Positions 48,920 through 57,277 of a DNA stretch of 64,000 nucleotides are shown one piece after another (positions within the stretch are counted from its first letter, which is position 1; every line of letters starts with the position of its first letter). Both the position numbers and the translations under genes were made by a program. The stretch is from Candidatus Contubernalis alkalaceticus. Lineage in GTDB: Bacteria > Bacillota > Dethiobacteria > SKNC01. The DNA lies in assembly GCF_022558445.1 (NCBI RefSeq), contig NZ_CP054699.1, forward strand, positions 1 through 64,000, written 5' to 3'. Below the pieces are notes generated by a model. It made no database searches. It was not told the DNA's origin and saw only the letters and a list, made by a program, of their open reading frames with translations.

Positions 48920-50178
48920 AAATGTTTGTTTCCCCATACGCGAACACCTTTAATAGTTTGCTGACAAAATTGAAAGATTTTGGCTATAAAAACCAGCATT
49001 ATAAGCAAACAAAAAGCCAAAAAGAATAAATATATTATAATAAGATAGATTGGGTAGGTATAAAAGGATGAGGTAGGGGCAGTGGTTGGCCGGGCAAAAT
49101 TAATTACATGCTGACTAACGGGGTATAGAAGCCAGATCAAAGCTGCCGTCAAAAAGGCGTGAGCAATTCTGGTGATAAAAAATAACCTCAGGCCAATGTC
49201 TGTTTTGGCTGCTATACTGCTTACTTGTGCATGAACAGATAAACCGCTCCAGCCCAACATAAAACCGATGGCAATTATCTTTTGTAACTCTGTGACGGCT
49301 GCTTCGGAGACAGTGGTGGAACCAATTGTGGTTTCAAAAAGTCCCCTGGCAATGGATGGCATAGTCTCCAGGGAAAAGCCCAGGGGAACTAAAAGCAGGG
49401 TAAAACCTGAGGAGATTAGATTAATCAAGCCTGCTTGAGTAAAGATGCTGATAATTACGCCGAAAAGGATGATAAAACCGCCCACATTCAAAAGTTTTAG
49501 AACTGAAGAGGTAACGGCATTATTTAGCAGCTTACCGATGGTTTGTTTCTGCTGTCTTTGAAACCGCAACATGGTTACAAGGGCTTTTTTTATGGATACA
49601 GAGTTGTTTGGGCCATAAACTTTTCTTATTTCACTTTTCTTATAAAAACGTAGGCCAACACCAATCATGAGGTTTGCCAGATAATGGGTACCTGCAATTA
49701 TAAACCCCAGTTCCGGCCGCCCAAGCATGCCGACAGCCACTGCACTGAGCATAAACAGTGGTGTGGCAAAATTTGTAAAACATATGAGCCGCTCTGCTTC
49801 TGATTTTGTACATAAAGTTTTTTCCCGCAGCTGTGCAGTGAGCAGGCTATTAATGGGGGAACCACCCACCAGTCCCATCACCAGGACAAAGCCACCGGAG
49901 CCGGGCACATTAAACAGGGGCCTCATGACTGGCTCCAATAAAATGCCCAAAAAATGGACAAACCCAAGTTTCATCAATAGTTCTGATGCTACAAAAAAGG
50001 GCAGTAGGGAGGGAAAAATAATTTCCCACCACACTTTTAGTCCTTCAGCAGCACCCTCAAAGACGACTGCAGGCTGATAGACCATAGAGATAATAAAAAC
50101 AACAGCCAATAATGTCCAAATTAAGCCTGGAATATCCCGCCTGTTTCGGCTGATTTGCCTAAATAAATAAAATCGCAA
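48916..50178 (-). CDS. ylbJ: Sporulation integral membrane protein YlbJ
   Basis: A 420-residue multi-pass membrane protein with two nucleoside-recognition (Gate) repeats, GLKVWWEIIFPSLLPFFVASELL and a later half ending near GFMLGWSGLSVHAQVSS. This is the YlbJ family, controlled by sigma-E and needed for spore cortex or engulfment-stage development in B. subtilis. The start is TTG 50178, with AAGAGGTG about 8 nt before it. It is convergent with, and overlaps, the MFS gene by 4 nt. Confidence 0.88.
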   Translation of the reverse strand: MRFYLFRQISRNRRDIPGLIWTLLAVVFIISMVYQPAVVFEGAAEGLKVWWEIIFPSLLPFFVASELLMKLGFVHFLGILLEPVMRPLFNVPGSGGFVLVMGLVGGSPINSLLTAQLREKTLCTKSEAERLICFTNFATPLFMLSAVAVGMLGRPELGFIIAGTHYLANLMIGVGLRFYKKSEIRKVYGPNNSVSIKKALVTMLRFQRQQKQTIGKLLNNAVTSSVLKLLNVGGFIILFGVIISIFTQAGLINLISSGFTLLLVPLGFSLETMPSIARGLFETTIGSTTVSEAAVTELQKIIAIGFMLGWSGLSVHAQVSSIAAKTDIGLRLFFITRIAHAFLTAALIWLLYPVSQHVINFARPTTAPTSSFYTYPIYLIIIYLFFLAFCLLIMLVFIAKIFQFCQQTIKGVRVWGNKHF

Positions 50179-50417
50179 AAGCTGTTCACCTCTTAGGTTG
50201 TAATAAATTAATTATTTGTTTGTTTTAAAATATTATTGCAGAACTCTGTTTTTTATTCAAAGAAAAGCATAAACTACAATTAGTTCACCCAATCGGTATT
50301 TGAAGTTATCGTAAAGAAGGTTTTTATAAGTTAAACAAAGTTCAAAATATTATGAATTTAATTATGGCTTCCACTGAGGGAATAGTTCAGATAAATTTGT
50401 GAGTCTATAAAGATGTC

Positions 50418-50924
50418 TTAAGGATAAATACGAGATGACGCAGACTTACTATAATAGGCATAATAAAAACCCAGGGCACTCATTAGGCCAATAGAATAGG
50501 CGATTAATGAGTTTAGTAATCCCCATTTGGCTTCATTATAGGACAGAAACCCCAATTGAATGGCGGCTAATTCAACTGCCACAGCTATTATGGAAAGAAA
50601 TAATACCGTTAAAAATTTTCCCAGACGGTTCTCTGGTAAAACCCTGATTAGAATTACTCCTATGGCAAAAAAGGGCCCTATAATTACAAACAGGTCTAAT
50701 TCCCCCAGGGGAATCATTATGAATTGTTCCTCCCAAAACTTATGTTCAATAAAGAAATGCTCTAAGATAGCACCTACGGTCATAGTCCAAAGGCCTACGG
50801 GAAATGCTTTTAGGAAACAGCGGGAGGAACATAAAAAATAAATTATAATCCAGGATAAAAGGGCCAGTATTAGCCAGGGCAGATTGTGCTGATCTAAAAA
50901 ACCAGTAATGATGTCTAGGGACAT
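50418..50924 (-). CDS. CBO0543-like integral membrane protein
   Basis: A 168-residue hydrophobic protein with about five TM segments (for example PWLILALLSWIIIYFLC and LDLFVIIGPFFAIGVILI). The HKFWEEQFIMIPLGELDLF motif and overall size resemble the CBO0543 family of uncharacterised Clostridial and Bacillus membrane proteins. ATG 50924 follows GAGGTAAGACC. No function can be assigned. The 239-bp gap to ylbJ is AT-rich with no further features seen. Confidence 0.7.
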   Translation of the reverse strand: MSLDIITGFLDQHNLPWLILALLSWIIIYFLCSSRCFLKAFPVGLWTMTVGAILEHFFIEHKFWEEQFIMIPLGELDLFVIIGPFFAIGVILIRVLPENRLGKFLTVLFLSIIAVAVELAAIQLGFLSYNEAKWGLLNSLIAYSIGLMSALGFYYAYYSKSASSRIYP

Positions 50925-50954
50925 GGTCTTACCTCAACTTTCTAACAGTTTATT

Positions 50955-51018
50955 AATCAGGTGGAGAATCAACTCCACCTGATTGTGCGGTGTTTCAGCT
51001 TGCTGAAACGAGTTCACT
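50955..51018 (-). repeat. Dispersed two-hairpin repeat, copy 2
   Basis: Inverted relative to copy 1 at 26137. AATCAGGTGGAG (50955-50966) pairs with CTCCACCTGATT (50973-50984). Next to it, GTTTCAGC (50992-50999) pairs with GCTGAAAC (51002-51009), then AGTTCACT. Here both hairpins are intact. It lies between two divergent genes, so a terminator role is excluded for both. The rest of 50925-51224 holds only AT-rich sequence with a GGAGGAG site before 51225. Confidence 0.75.
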
Positions 51019-51224
51019 ATTGTATTATATTGTGCCCCAGGTGACAAATTTTTAAAAGATATCGTTTAATTTAATTAATAGTCAAAAGTCAACAGAGGCA
51101 GGGTGAATCATAAAATAAACATATATTGCCACTATCTAATCCAACTCCTTCTTTAGTATAATTATCCCATGGTGCAGCCGGGATATTCTATAACATAAAT
51201 TTAAAACTGGAGGAGTTAGAAAAC

Positions 51225-52313
51225 ATGAAGATTTGGAAACCTAATTTAAATGTGCATAAAGGGGCCAAAATTTTTGTATTAGCGGTATTTTATCTGTTTG
51301 TAATCTTTTGCGTTTCAATTGTCAGCAGCGAGAATTTAGCTGACGGTGTGGATGTGGACAAGGTACATAAAAATCAAACCTTACAAATTGATGAAGAAAG
51401 AATGGAAGAATCGCGGTTAGAGGAAATTATTGAAAATAATATTCTTGAAAAGACAAAAGACACAGAGTGGAGGGATGTAGAACTGTTTGAGGAGGTGGTG
51501 AGAGAGGAAGCGGAAAAGGAGCCTGAAACCACCGGTAGAGATAATAATGCCTACCAAAAAACTATTTCTGAAAACATAGGAGCCCAAGAGTCGGAACAAG
51601 AAACCTTAGAAAAGGATATGGCACAGTCTGAAACTGTACAGGCAGCAGCACAAGAGATAAAATATGACCAGTCTTTAAATAAATATGTTTTGGAGATTAT
51701 AAAAACTTATCCTATAGGGCCAGGAAATTACCCATATTTGCTGAATAATGATTATGCTAATTATAATGGGGTTACCACAACCTTGACTTACCAGGGAAAA
51801 ACCTTGTTAAAAGCACATCCCAGCGGTAACAGGTCCAGCCACTGCGTAGGAATAACTTTTGAGGTATTATTTAGGGCTTTGCAGGAGAGAAACAGGCAGT
51901 TGGGGATTCCAGTGGAGGATTTCAATGGGATGAACTGGGACAACCTTCATGACTTTGTTTTAAACTGGTATGCGGCTTCCGGCTCAAAGAGGACCAATAA
52001 CATTGTTTTGGCGGTAGAAAAGTATGGTATAGGAAAAAGAATAACTAATTTAGAAGATGTCCAGCCGGGAGATTTTATTGACTTTGACCGAGAAAATGGA
52101 GGCGGCCATGCTGTTGTATTTATAAACTGGATTAAGGAATCCGATGGAAGGATAATCGGCCTTAGGTATTGGTCCAGTCAAGGATCTACAGGAGGAATAA
52201 ATTATAATGAGGAATTCTTTAATGTTTATGGTAAAAATGGAGCGAAATATGGAAGGGTGATTAAGGAGGGAATGTTTATAGTCAGGATTTTTCCCGTTAG
52301 CCAATACAAATAG
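51225..52313 (+). CDS. Exported NlpC/P60-like cysteine hydrolase
   Basis: A 362-residue protein. Residues 13-35 form one hydrophobic segment (signal anchor), followed by an acidic, low-complexity stalk (about 40-150). The C-terminal domain has candidate catalytic Cys207 in SSHCVGITFEVLF and His295 in GGGHAVVFINWI, preceded by VQPGDFIDF, the order seen in NlpC/P60 and CHAP papain-like enzymes. A cell-wall peptide-cleaving role is likely but not certain. GGAGGAG precedes the ATG. It shares the anchor-plus-acidic-stalk design with the transglutaminase-like protein at 57278. Confidence 0.7.
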   Translation: MKIWKPNLNVHKGAKIFVLAVFYLFVIFCVSIVSSENLADGVDVDKVHKNQTLQIDEERMEESRLEEIIENNILEKTKDTEWRDVELFEEVVREEAEKEPETTGRDNNAYQKTISENIGAQESEQETLEKDMAQSETVQAAAQEIKYDQSLNKYVLEIIKTYPIGPGNYPYLLNNDYANYNGVTTTLTYQGKTLLKAHPSGNRSSHCVGITFEVLFRALQERNRQLGIPVEDFNGMNWDNLHDFVLNWYAASGSKRTNNIVLAVEKYGIGKRITNLEDVQPGDFIDFDRENGGGHAVVFINWIKESDGRIIGLRYWSSQGSTGGINYNEEFFNVYGKNGAKYGRVIKEGMFIVRIFPVSQYK

Positions 52314-52375
52314 AAAGAAATGATTTTCATTACGTTTAAATGAATAAAGTATGCTATAGTTGTTGGCCACTATAC

Positions 52376-52431
52376 TTAAAGCAGCGCCAATGCCCGGAGC
52401 CTATAGGCCCCGGGCATTGGCGCTGCTTTAA
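52376..52431. terminator. Very long GC-rich hairpin between converging genes
   Basis: A 22-bp perfect stem (52376-52397 with 52410-52431) topped by a second small palindrome, GCCTATAGGC. It separates the exported hydrolase gene from the convergent typA gene. Neither side has a good T tract, so it may stop transcription by hairpin strength alone or protect 3' ends. Confidence 0.55.
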
Positions 52432-52479
52432 CCGGCAGCTATCTTAGTGCCGTAAGTCTGGGCTTAACATTTGGGGGTT

Positions 52480-54318
52480 TTAATTTATGTTTTTGCTTTT
52501 GTGGCTGCGGTCCCTTTCACTTTTATTCAGGAACTTTTTTCTCAGTCGGATATTTTTTGGGGTAATTTCCACCAGTTCATCATCTTCAATGAATTCTATG
52601 GCTGACTCCAGGGAAAGGAGTCGAGGTTCTTTTAGTTTAACGGTGTCGTCTGAACCGCTGGCCCGTACGTTAGTTAGCTGTTTGCGTTTGCAGACATTGA
52701 TTTCCAGGTCTCTGTCTTTGTTGTTTACACCAACAATCATTCCTTCATAGACTTTTGTGCCCGGTTTAATAAACAGCGTCCCCCTTTCTTCTGCCTGAAA
52801 CAGTCCATAAGCAACAGCCACTCCTGTCTCCCAGGCAACAAGGGCGGCTCGATAACGGGTATTAATTTCACCCTTATATGGCTGGTAACCATGAAAACTA
52901 TAGTTCATAATCCCTCTACCCCGGGTCTCGGTTAAGAATTCGGAACGAAATCCTATAAGTCCCCGGGCAGGGACCAGATAATCTATGCGTACATCACCGC
53001 CTCCTGCGGGGATAATGTTTACAAGTTTACCTTTCCGTCGACCCAAGTTTTCCATGATGGTACCCTGGGCATCTTCGGGAGTAAGGATTATCAGATATTC
53101 AATAGGTTCTGATTTTATGCCATCGATGGTTTTAAAGATAACCTGAGGTTTTGAAACCTGCAGCTCATAACCTTCTCGCCGCATATTTTCAATAAGAATA
53201 GAAAGGTGCAGTTCTCCACGTCCTGAAACTTTAAATTGGTCCGGGCTGTTGGTTTCTTCTACCCTAAGGCTTACATTGGAATCAAGTTCTTTAAAAAGAC
53301 GTTCTCTCAATTTACGGGAGGTGACATACTGGCCCTCCTGCCCTGCAAAAGGACTGTTGTTGACCATAAAAGTCATACTTAAGGTGGGTTCGTCTACGGT
53401 TATTACCGGCAGCTGTTCTGGAGCTTGCAAATCAGCAAGGGTTTCTCCAATATTTACTTCTTCTAAGCCGGCAATGGCAGCGATTTCCCCGGCGGAAACC
53501 TCTTCAGTTTCATTTTTATTTAAGCCATTATATACAAAAAGCTTAGCCACTTTTCCTGAAGCCAGGGAACCGTCGTGGCGAATTAGTGCGATTTGTTCAC
53601 CCCGTTTTACGGATCCTTGTTTTATCATCCCTATGGCATACTTGCCTACATAACTATCATGCTCTAAATTAGCAACCAGCATTTGAAACGGTCCCTGGGG
53701 GTTACATTCAGGGGGTGTAACATGTTGGATAATTTCCTCAAAGAGAGGTTCCATGCTCAGGCGTTTTTCAGCAGCCCAATCTTTGACAGCCCAACCCTCT
53801 TTGGCAGAAGTATAGATAACAGGAAATTCCAGCTGCTGATCATTGGCTCCCAGTTCGAAGAAAAGGTCAATAACTTCATTTAATACCTCCAGGGGGCGGG
53901 CATCGGGCCTGTCTGCTTTGTTGATTACCACCAGGGGTTGCAAATTTGCCTGTAGTGCTTTACTCAAAACAAATTTGGTTTGCGGCATCGGGCCTTCAAA
54001 GGAATCTATTATAAGAAGAACACTGCTGACCATGGTTAAGGCACGTTCTACCTCACCGCCAAAATCAGCGTGGCCAGGGGTGTCTACGATGTTTATTTTA
54101 ATATCCTTATAATTAACAGCCGTATTTTTGGCCAAAATTGTGATTCCCCGTTCCCGTTCCAGGTCATTAGAATCCATAACTCTTTCCACAACGGCGGCAT
54201 TATTATGAAACGCACCGCTTTGGCGCAGCAAACAGTCCACTAATGTAGTTTTTCCATGGTCAACATGGGCTATAATAGCAATATTTCGTATTTTGTCTTT
54301 GGTTAGGTTACTTATCAT
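52480..54318 (-). CDS. typA: GTP-binding protein TypA/BipA
   Basis: Ribosome-associated translational GTPase important for 50S assembly at low temperature and for stress responses. The 612 residues start with MISNLTKDKIRNIAIIAHVDHGKTTL (G1), then RGITILAKNTAV, DTPGHADFGGEVERAL and NKADRPDARP. The C-terminal BipA-specific domain includes GTKVYEGMIVG and the tail VEITPKNIRLRKKFL. The basic C-terminal tail is intact. The adjacent cold-shock gene is divergent. Confidence 0.98.
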   Translation of the reverse strand: MISNLTKDKIRNIAIIAHVDHGKTTLVDCLLRQSGAFHNNAAVVERVMDSNDLERERGITILAKNTAVNYKDIKINIVDTPGHADFGGEVERALTMVSSVLLIIDSFEGPMPQTKFVLSKALQANLQPLVVINKADRPDARPLEVLNEVIDLFFELGANDQQLEFPVIYTSAKEGWAVKDWAAEKRLSMEPLFEEIIQHVTPPECNPQGPFQMLVANLEHDSYVGKYAIGMIKQGSVKRGEQIALIRHDGSLASGKVAKLFVYNGLNKNETEEVSAGEIAAIAGLEEVNIGETLADLQAPEQLPVITVDEPTLSMTFMVNNSPFAGQEGQYVTSRKLRERLFKELDSNVSLRVEETNSPDQFKVSGRGELHLSILIENMRREGYELQVSKPQVIFKTIDGIKSEPIEYLIILTPEDAQGTIMENLGRRKGKLVNIIPAGGGDVRIDYLVPARGLIGFRSEFLTETRGRGIMNYSFHGYQPYKGEINTRYRAALVAWETGVAVAYGLFQAEERGTLFIKPGTKVYEGMIVGVNNKDRDLEINVCKRKQLTNVRASGSDDTVKLKEPRLLSLESAIEFIEDDELVEITPKNIRLRKKFLNKSERDRSHKSKNIN

Positions 54319-54582
54319 TTGCTTTTAATCCTCCTCAATATAACATTAAAATTATAGCAGGTAAGCAGTGAAGTTGCAAGAAATCATTTTACATTTTTTT
54401 GTATTTTAGCAATAAAAATATTAAAATCCCTTGCATTTTATAAATCATTATGATATGGTTATCATTAGTGTTGAAAAGTTGAGTAAATTTTCACCATCTT
54501 TAGGCCTCTGATTGAACAGGCAGGACATAAGGGTGCATGATGTTATTCGCTTTTTGAACAAAATTTTTTCAAGGAGGCCTAT

Positions 54583-54783
54583 ATGATGATAGGTAAAGTG
54601 AAATGGTTCAATTCTGAAAAAGGTTATGGTTTTATTGAAAGATCCGAAGGAGAAGATGTTTTCGTGCATTTTTCCGCAATCCAGGGAGATGGATTTAAGA
54701 CATTAGAAGAAGGTCAGGATGTCGAGTTTGACGTGGTAGAAGGCAATCGGGGCCTGCAGGCTGCAAATGTTACTAAGTTCTAA
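54583..54783 (+). CDS. Cold-shock protein (CspA family)
   Basis: A single cold-shock domain of 66 residues: RNP1 is KGYGFIER and RNP2 is VFVHFSAI. Two consecutive ATG codons (54583, 54586) follow CAAGGAGG; either may be used. The upstream region is long (about 110 nt from a -10-like TATGAT), as usual for csp mRNAs with cold-responsive leaders. RNA chaperone role. Confidence 0.96.
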   Translation: MMIGKVKWFNSEKGYGFIERSEGEDVFVHFSAIQGDGFKTLEEGQDVEFDVVEGNRGLQAANVTKF

Positions 54784-54804
54784 AACAAAGTAATAAAAGT
54801 TTCT

Positions 54805-54842
54805 AAGGACATTTTCGGCAATTCCGGAAATGTCCTTATTTT
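54805..54842 (+). terminator. Terminator after csp
   Basis: AAGGACATTT (54805-54814) pairs with AAATGTCCTT (54828-54837), extended inward by CGG/CCG, then ATTTTAT. Confidence 0.85.
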
Positions 54843-54953
54843 ATGCTTTTCACGAAAAAATATTGGGTTGGTTTGTGTTTTTACAGGCGAAAGCTGGAAG
54901 AATAGTTAATGTAAAACAAAGTTTAAATTATATATTAAAAGGAGAGTAAATTT

Positions 54954-56405
54954 ATGCAGATTTTTGAAGAGTTGGGCTTAAGCCGCTCTTTACTCAAAGC
55001 TGTTTCAAGGATGGGGTTTGAAGCTGCTACACCTATCCAGGAGTTGGCGATACCATCAGCTCTGGCAGGAAAAGATATTATAGGGCAGGCGCAGACGGGG
55101 ACGGGTAAGACAGCTGCTTTTGCCATTCCAATGATTGAGAAGATAGAACAGGGGACAGAAAATATCAAGGCTCTGGTGGTTACCCCCACCAGGGAATTGG
55201 CTGTTCAGGTGGCGGAAGAAATAAATACCATAGGGCAAACTAAAGGGATTAAAGCTTTACCTATCTATGGAGGGCAGGATATAGTCCGGCAGATCAGATC
55301 CCTTAAGAACAGACCTCAAATCATAGTAGGGACACCGGGTCGATTAATGGACCATATGAGGAGAAAAACTATACGGCTTCAACAAGTGTGTATGGTTGTA
55401 TTGGATGAAGCGGATGAAATGCTTAATATGGGATTTATTGAGGATATTGAGACAATTTTAGAAGGAATTCCTGTTGATCATCAAACACTGCTTTTTTCTG
55501 CTACCATGCCTAAGGCTGTTCAGAATTTAGCCCAACGGTTTATGAAAAATCCGGAAGTGATTAAGATAAAGTCCAAAGAAGTTACTGTTCCCAATACGGA
55601 ACAATATTATTATGAAGTCCATGAAAGGCAAAAGTTCGATGTTCTCTGCCGTGTATTAGACATACAGTCTCCAGACTTAGCGATAATTTTTGGTAGGACC
55701 AAAAGACGGGTAGATGAATTAAATGATGCTTTAAATAAGCGGGGATATGTTGCAGAGGGAATCCATGGAGATCTTACCCAGGCCAAACGGGATAGTGTAA
55801 TGCGAAACTTTAAAAATGGTAAGACGGAAATTTTGGTGGCTACCGATGTAGCTGCCCGGGGCCTGGACATAAGCAACGTTACCCATGTTTATAACTTTGA
55901 TATTCCTCAGGATGCGGAATGGTATGTTCACCGGGTTGGGCGAACCGGTCGTCTGGGGAAACCCGGCATTGCGACTACGTTTGTGACTCCCCGGGAGCTC
56001 AACCAGCTGAGAATTATAGAAAAAACTACAAAACGAAAAATTATTAGACAGACGGTACCTACGTTAAGTGAGGCTTTAGAAGGACAGCAGCAAATTGCCA
56101 TGGATAAACTGATACAAGTTGCAGAAAATGAAGATCTCCGCCAATATCAGGAATTAGCCGCAACGCTGCTGGAGGAAAGAGACTCTGTAACCCTTTTGGC
56201 AGCAGCCCTAAAAATACTTACCAAAGAACCTGATAACACACAGGTTACTTTGACCGAGGAGACTCCCTACAGGCAGAAGAAGTCAACAGGATATAAGGGA
56301 GGAGCACAGGGAAATTTCAGAAAGCCCAAATTCAAGGGCGGCAGAGACGATAGAAGGAAAAAGCAATATAAAAAGCAGGATAACAAAAGGGATAATTGGG
56401 CGTAA
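54954..56405 (+). CDS. DEAD-box RNA helicase (CshA/DeaD type)
   Basis: RNA unwinding in mRNA decay and ribosome assembly, often in the cold. The 483 residues carry Q motif [13 protein letters not shown], motif I AQTGTGKT, Ia [36 protein letters not shown] and [10 protein letters not shown]. The last 50 residues are rich in Lys, Arg and Gly ([18 protein letters not shown]), an RNA-binding tail. AAAGGAGAG precedes the ATG. It lies beside a cold-shock gene, consistent with a shared low-temperature role. Confidence 0.96.
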   Translation: MQIFEELGLSRSLLKAVSRMGFEAATPIQELAIPSALAGKDIIGQAQTGTGKTAAFAIPMIEKIEQGTENIKALVVTPTRELAVQVAEEINTIGQTKGIKALPIYGGQDIVRQIRSLKNRPQIIVGTPGRLMDHMRRKTIRLQQVCMVVLDEADEMLNMGFIEDIETILEGIPVDHQTLLFSATMPKAVQNLAQRFMKNPEVIKIKSKEVTVPNTEQYYYEVHERQKFDVLCRVLDIQSPDLAIIFGRTKRRVDELNDALNKRGYVAEGIHGDLTQAKRDSVMRNFKNGKTEILVATDVAARGLDISNVTHVYNFDIPQDAEWYVHRVGRTGRLGKPGIATTFVTPRELNQLRIIEKTTKRKIIRQTVPTLSEALEGQQQIAMDKLIQVAENEDLRQYQELAATLLEERDSVTLLAAALKILTKEPDNTQVTLTEETPYRQKKSTGYKGGAQGNFRKPKFKGGRDDRRKKQYKKQDNKRDNWA

Positions 56406-56474
56406 TATCTGCCACTTTGCCTTAAACTTACAACACTTAAGACCATAGGGACAGTTGCTATATAATTCTTTTTT

Positions 56475-56508
56475 AGGCTTCGTAGATGTATTGACACGGA
56501 GCCTTTTA
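56475..56508 (+). terminator. Terminator after the helicase gene
   Basis: AGGCTTCGT (56475-56483) pairs with ACGGAGCCT (56496-56504) with one wobble pair, then TTTTAT. Confidence 0.7.
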
Positions 56509-56530
56509 TATTTGCAAAAAAAAGTATTTG

Positions 56531-56588
56531 TTGACTTACAGAAGGAAAGCTAATATAGCATATTGCAACAGCAATGCTCTATATTAGC
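56531..56588 (+). promoter_or_regulatory. Promoter with long palindromic operator for the broken GntR gene
   Basis: TTGACT (56531-56536) is followed by a 40-bp imperfect palindrome: GCTAATATAG (56549-56558) and CTATATTAGC (56579-56588), with inner ATTGC/GCAAT arms. Its position at the expected -10 and start region fits an autoregulatory operator of a GntR (YtrA-type) repressor. Confidence 0.6.
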
Positions 56589-56606
56589 TGACAGGGAGGT
56601 GTTGCT

Positions 56607-56849
56607 GTGAGGTTTAATGTGGATGGGATGAAGCCGATTTATGTGCAGATATCGGGTGCTGGAAACAGAAATTTTATCCGAGGGTAGTAAAGGTAATGAA
56701 AAAATATATTCTCAGTATCAGCCGGCGGAGATGTTTAAATTAATCCCGCCACTGCCGCCAAAGGGCTTAACATGCTGGCAGATGAAGGGATCCTGTATAA
56801 AAAGCGGGGATTGGGCATGTTTGTTCACCTAACACATGATCATGGGTAG
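56607..56849 (+). pseudogene. GntR-family (YtrA-type) regulator, frameshifted and truncated
   Basis: GTG 56607 follows GGGAGG and begins MRFNVDGMKPIYVQI. The match continues in a second frame (LETEILSEGSKGNEKIYSQYQ, 56654-56715) and then in a third (NPATAAKGLNMLADEGILYK, through RGLGMFV, ending at 56849). Together these form the winged-helix domain of YtrA-like GntR proteins, so two frameshifts have broken the gene; the C-terminal dimerisation part is also missing. The ABC transporter usually found next to it is absent. Confidence 0.85.
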
Positions 56850-56851
56850 CA

Positions 56852-56891
56852 CTTTCAAAGCTCCGGGGCCCGGGTTTTGGAGCTTTGAAAG
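56852..56891. other. 13-bp hairpin after the GntR pseudogene
   Basis: CTTTCAAAGCTCC (56852-56864) pairs perfectly with GGAGCTTTGAAAG (56879-56891). No T tract follows. It could be the old operon terminator or the scar of a deletion. Confidence 0.5.
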
Positions 56892-56999
56892 GTAATTAAA
56901 GGGACAAATATCAAGATCCTTTGTTGACATAGTGTTTTTACCATTATACCAAAATTCTTCAAAATACCCCAAAAATATTACAAAGATTAACAATAGATA

Positions 57000-57028
57000 T
57001 TGACAACGATTTGTAAAAGTGGTATCAT
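57000..57028 (+). promoter_or_regulatory. Promoter of the riboswitch-transglutaminase transcript
   Basis: TTGACA (57000-57005), a 17-nt spacer and TATCAT (57023-57028), about 90 bp upstream of the aptamer. Confidence 0.75.
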
Positions 57029-57118
57029 TAGCATAACTCAATTTGTTTGGTATTTTTATCCAGAAGAATAATTTGTTGCAAAGTATATGTAGGATTGTTA
57101 CACATTTAATATGTAGGA

Positions 57119-57272
57119 AAGGTAAATACCTGACCGACAAAGGCAAACTTATCGAAAGGTAAGGACGCAAAACTATGGGTCTAAGGTTCGTAATTACGGA
57201 CTATGATTGCCAGGTTACCGAAACAGGAATTATTTTTTTCGGAGTCGGTCCCTCAAAAACGTAAGGAGGGAC
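57119..57272 (+). promoter_or_regulatory. c-di-GMP-I (GEMM) riboswitch with RBS-overlapping expression platform
   Basis: Diagnostic GEMM-I pieces appear in order: GGCAAACTTATCGAAAGGTA (with the GAAA tetraloop), GGACGCAAAACTATGGGTCT followed by AA, and ACTATGATTGCCAGGTTACC. The aptamer spans about 57119-57222. Downstream, GTCCCTC (57248-57254) can pair with GAGGGAC (57266-57272), hiding the ribosome binding site GGAGGG. GTCGGTC (57244-57250) can instead pair with GACCGAC (57132-57138) at the aptamer base. The two pairings exclude each other, a likely switch; whether c-di-GMP turns expression on or off is not decided here. Confidence 0.93.
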
Positions 57273-57277
57273 TTTTA

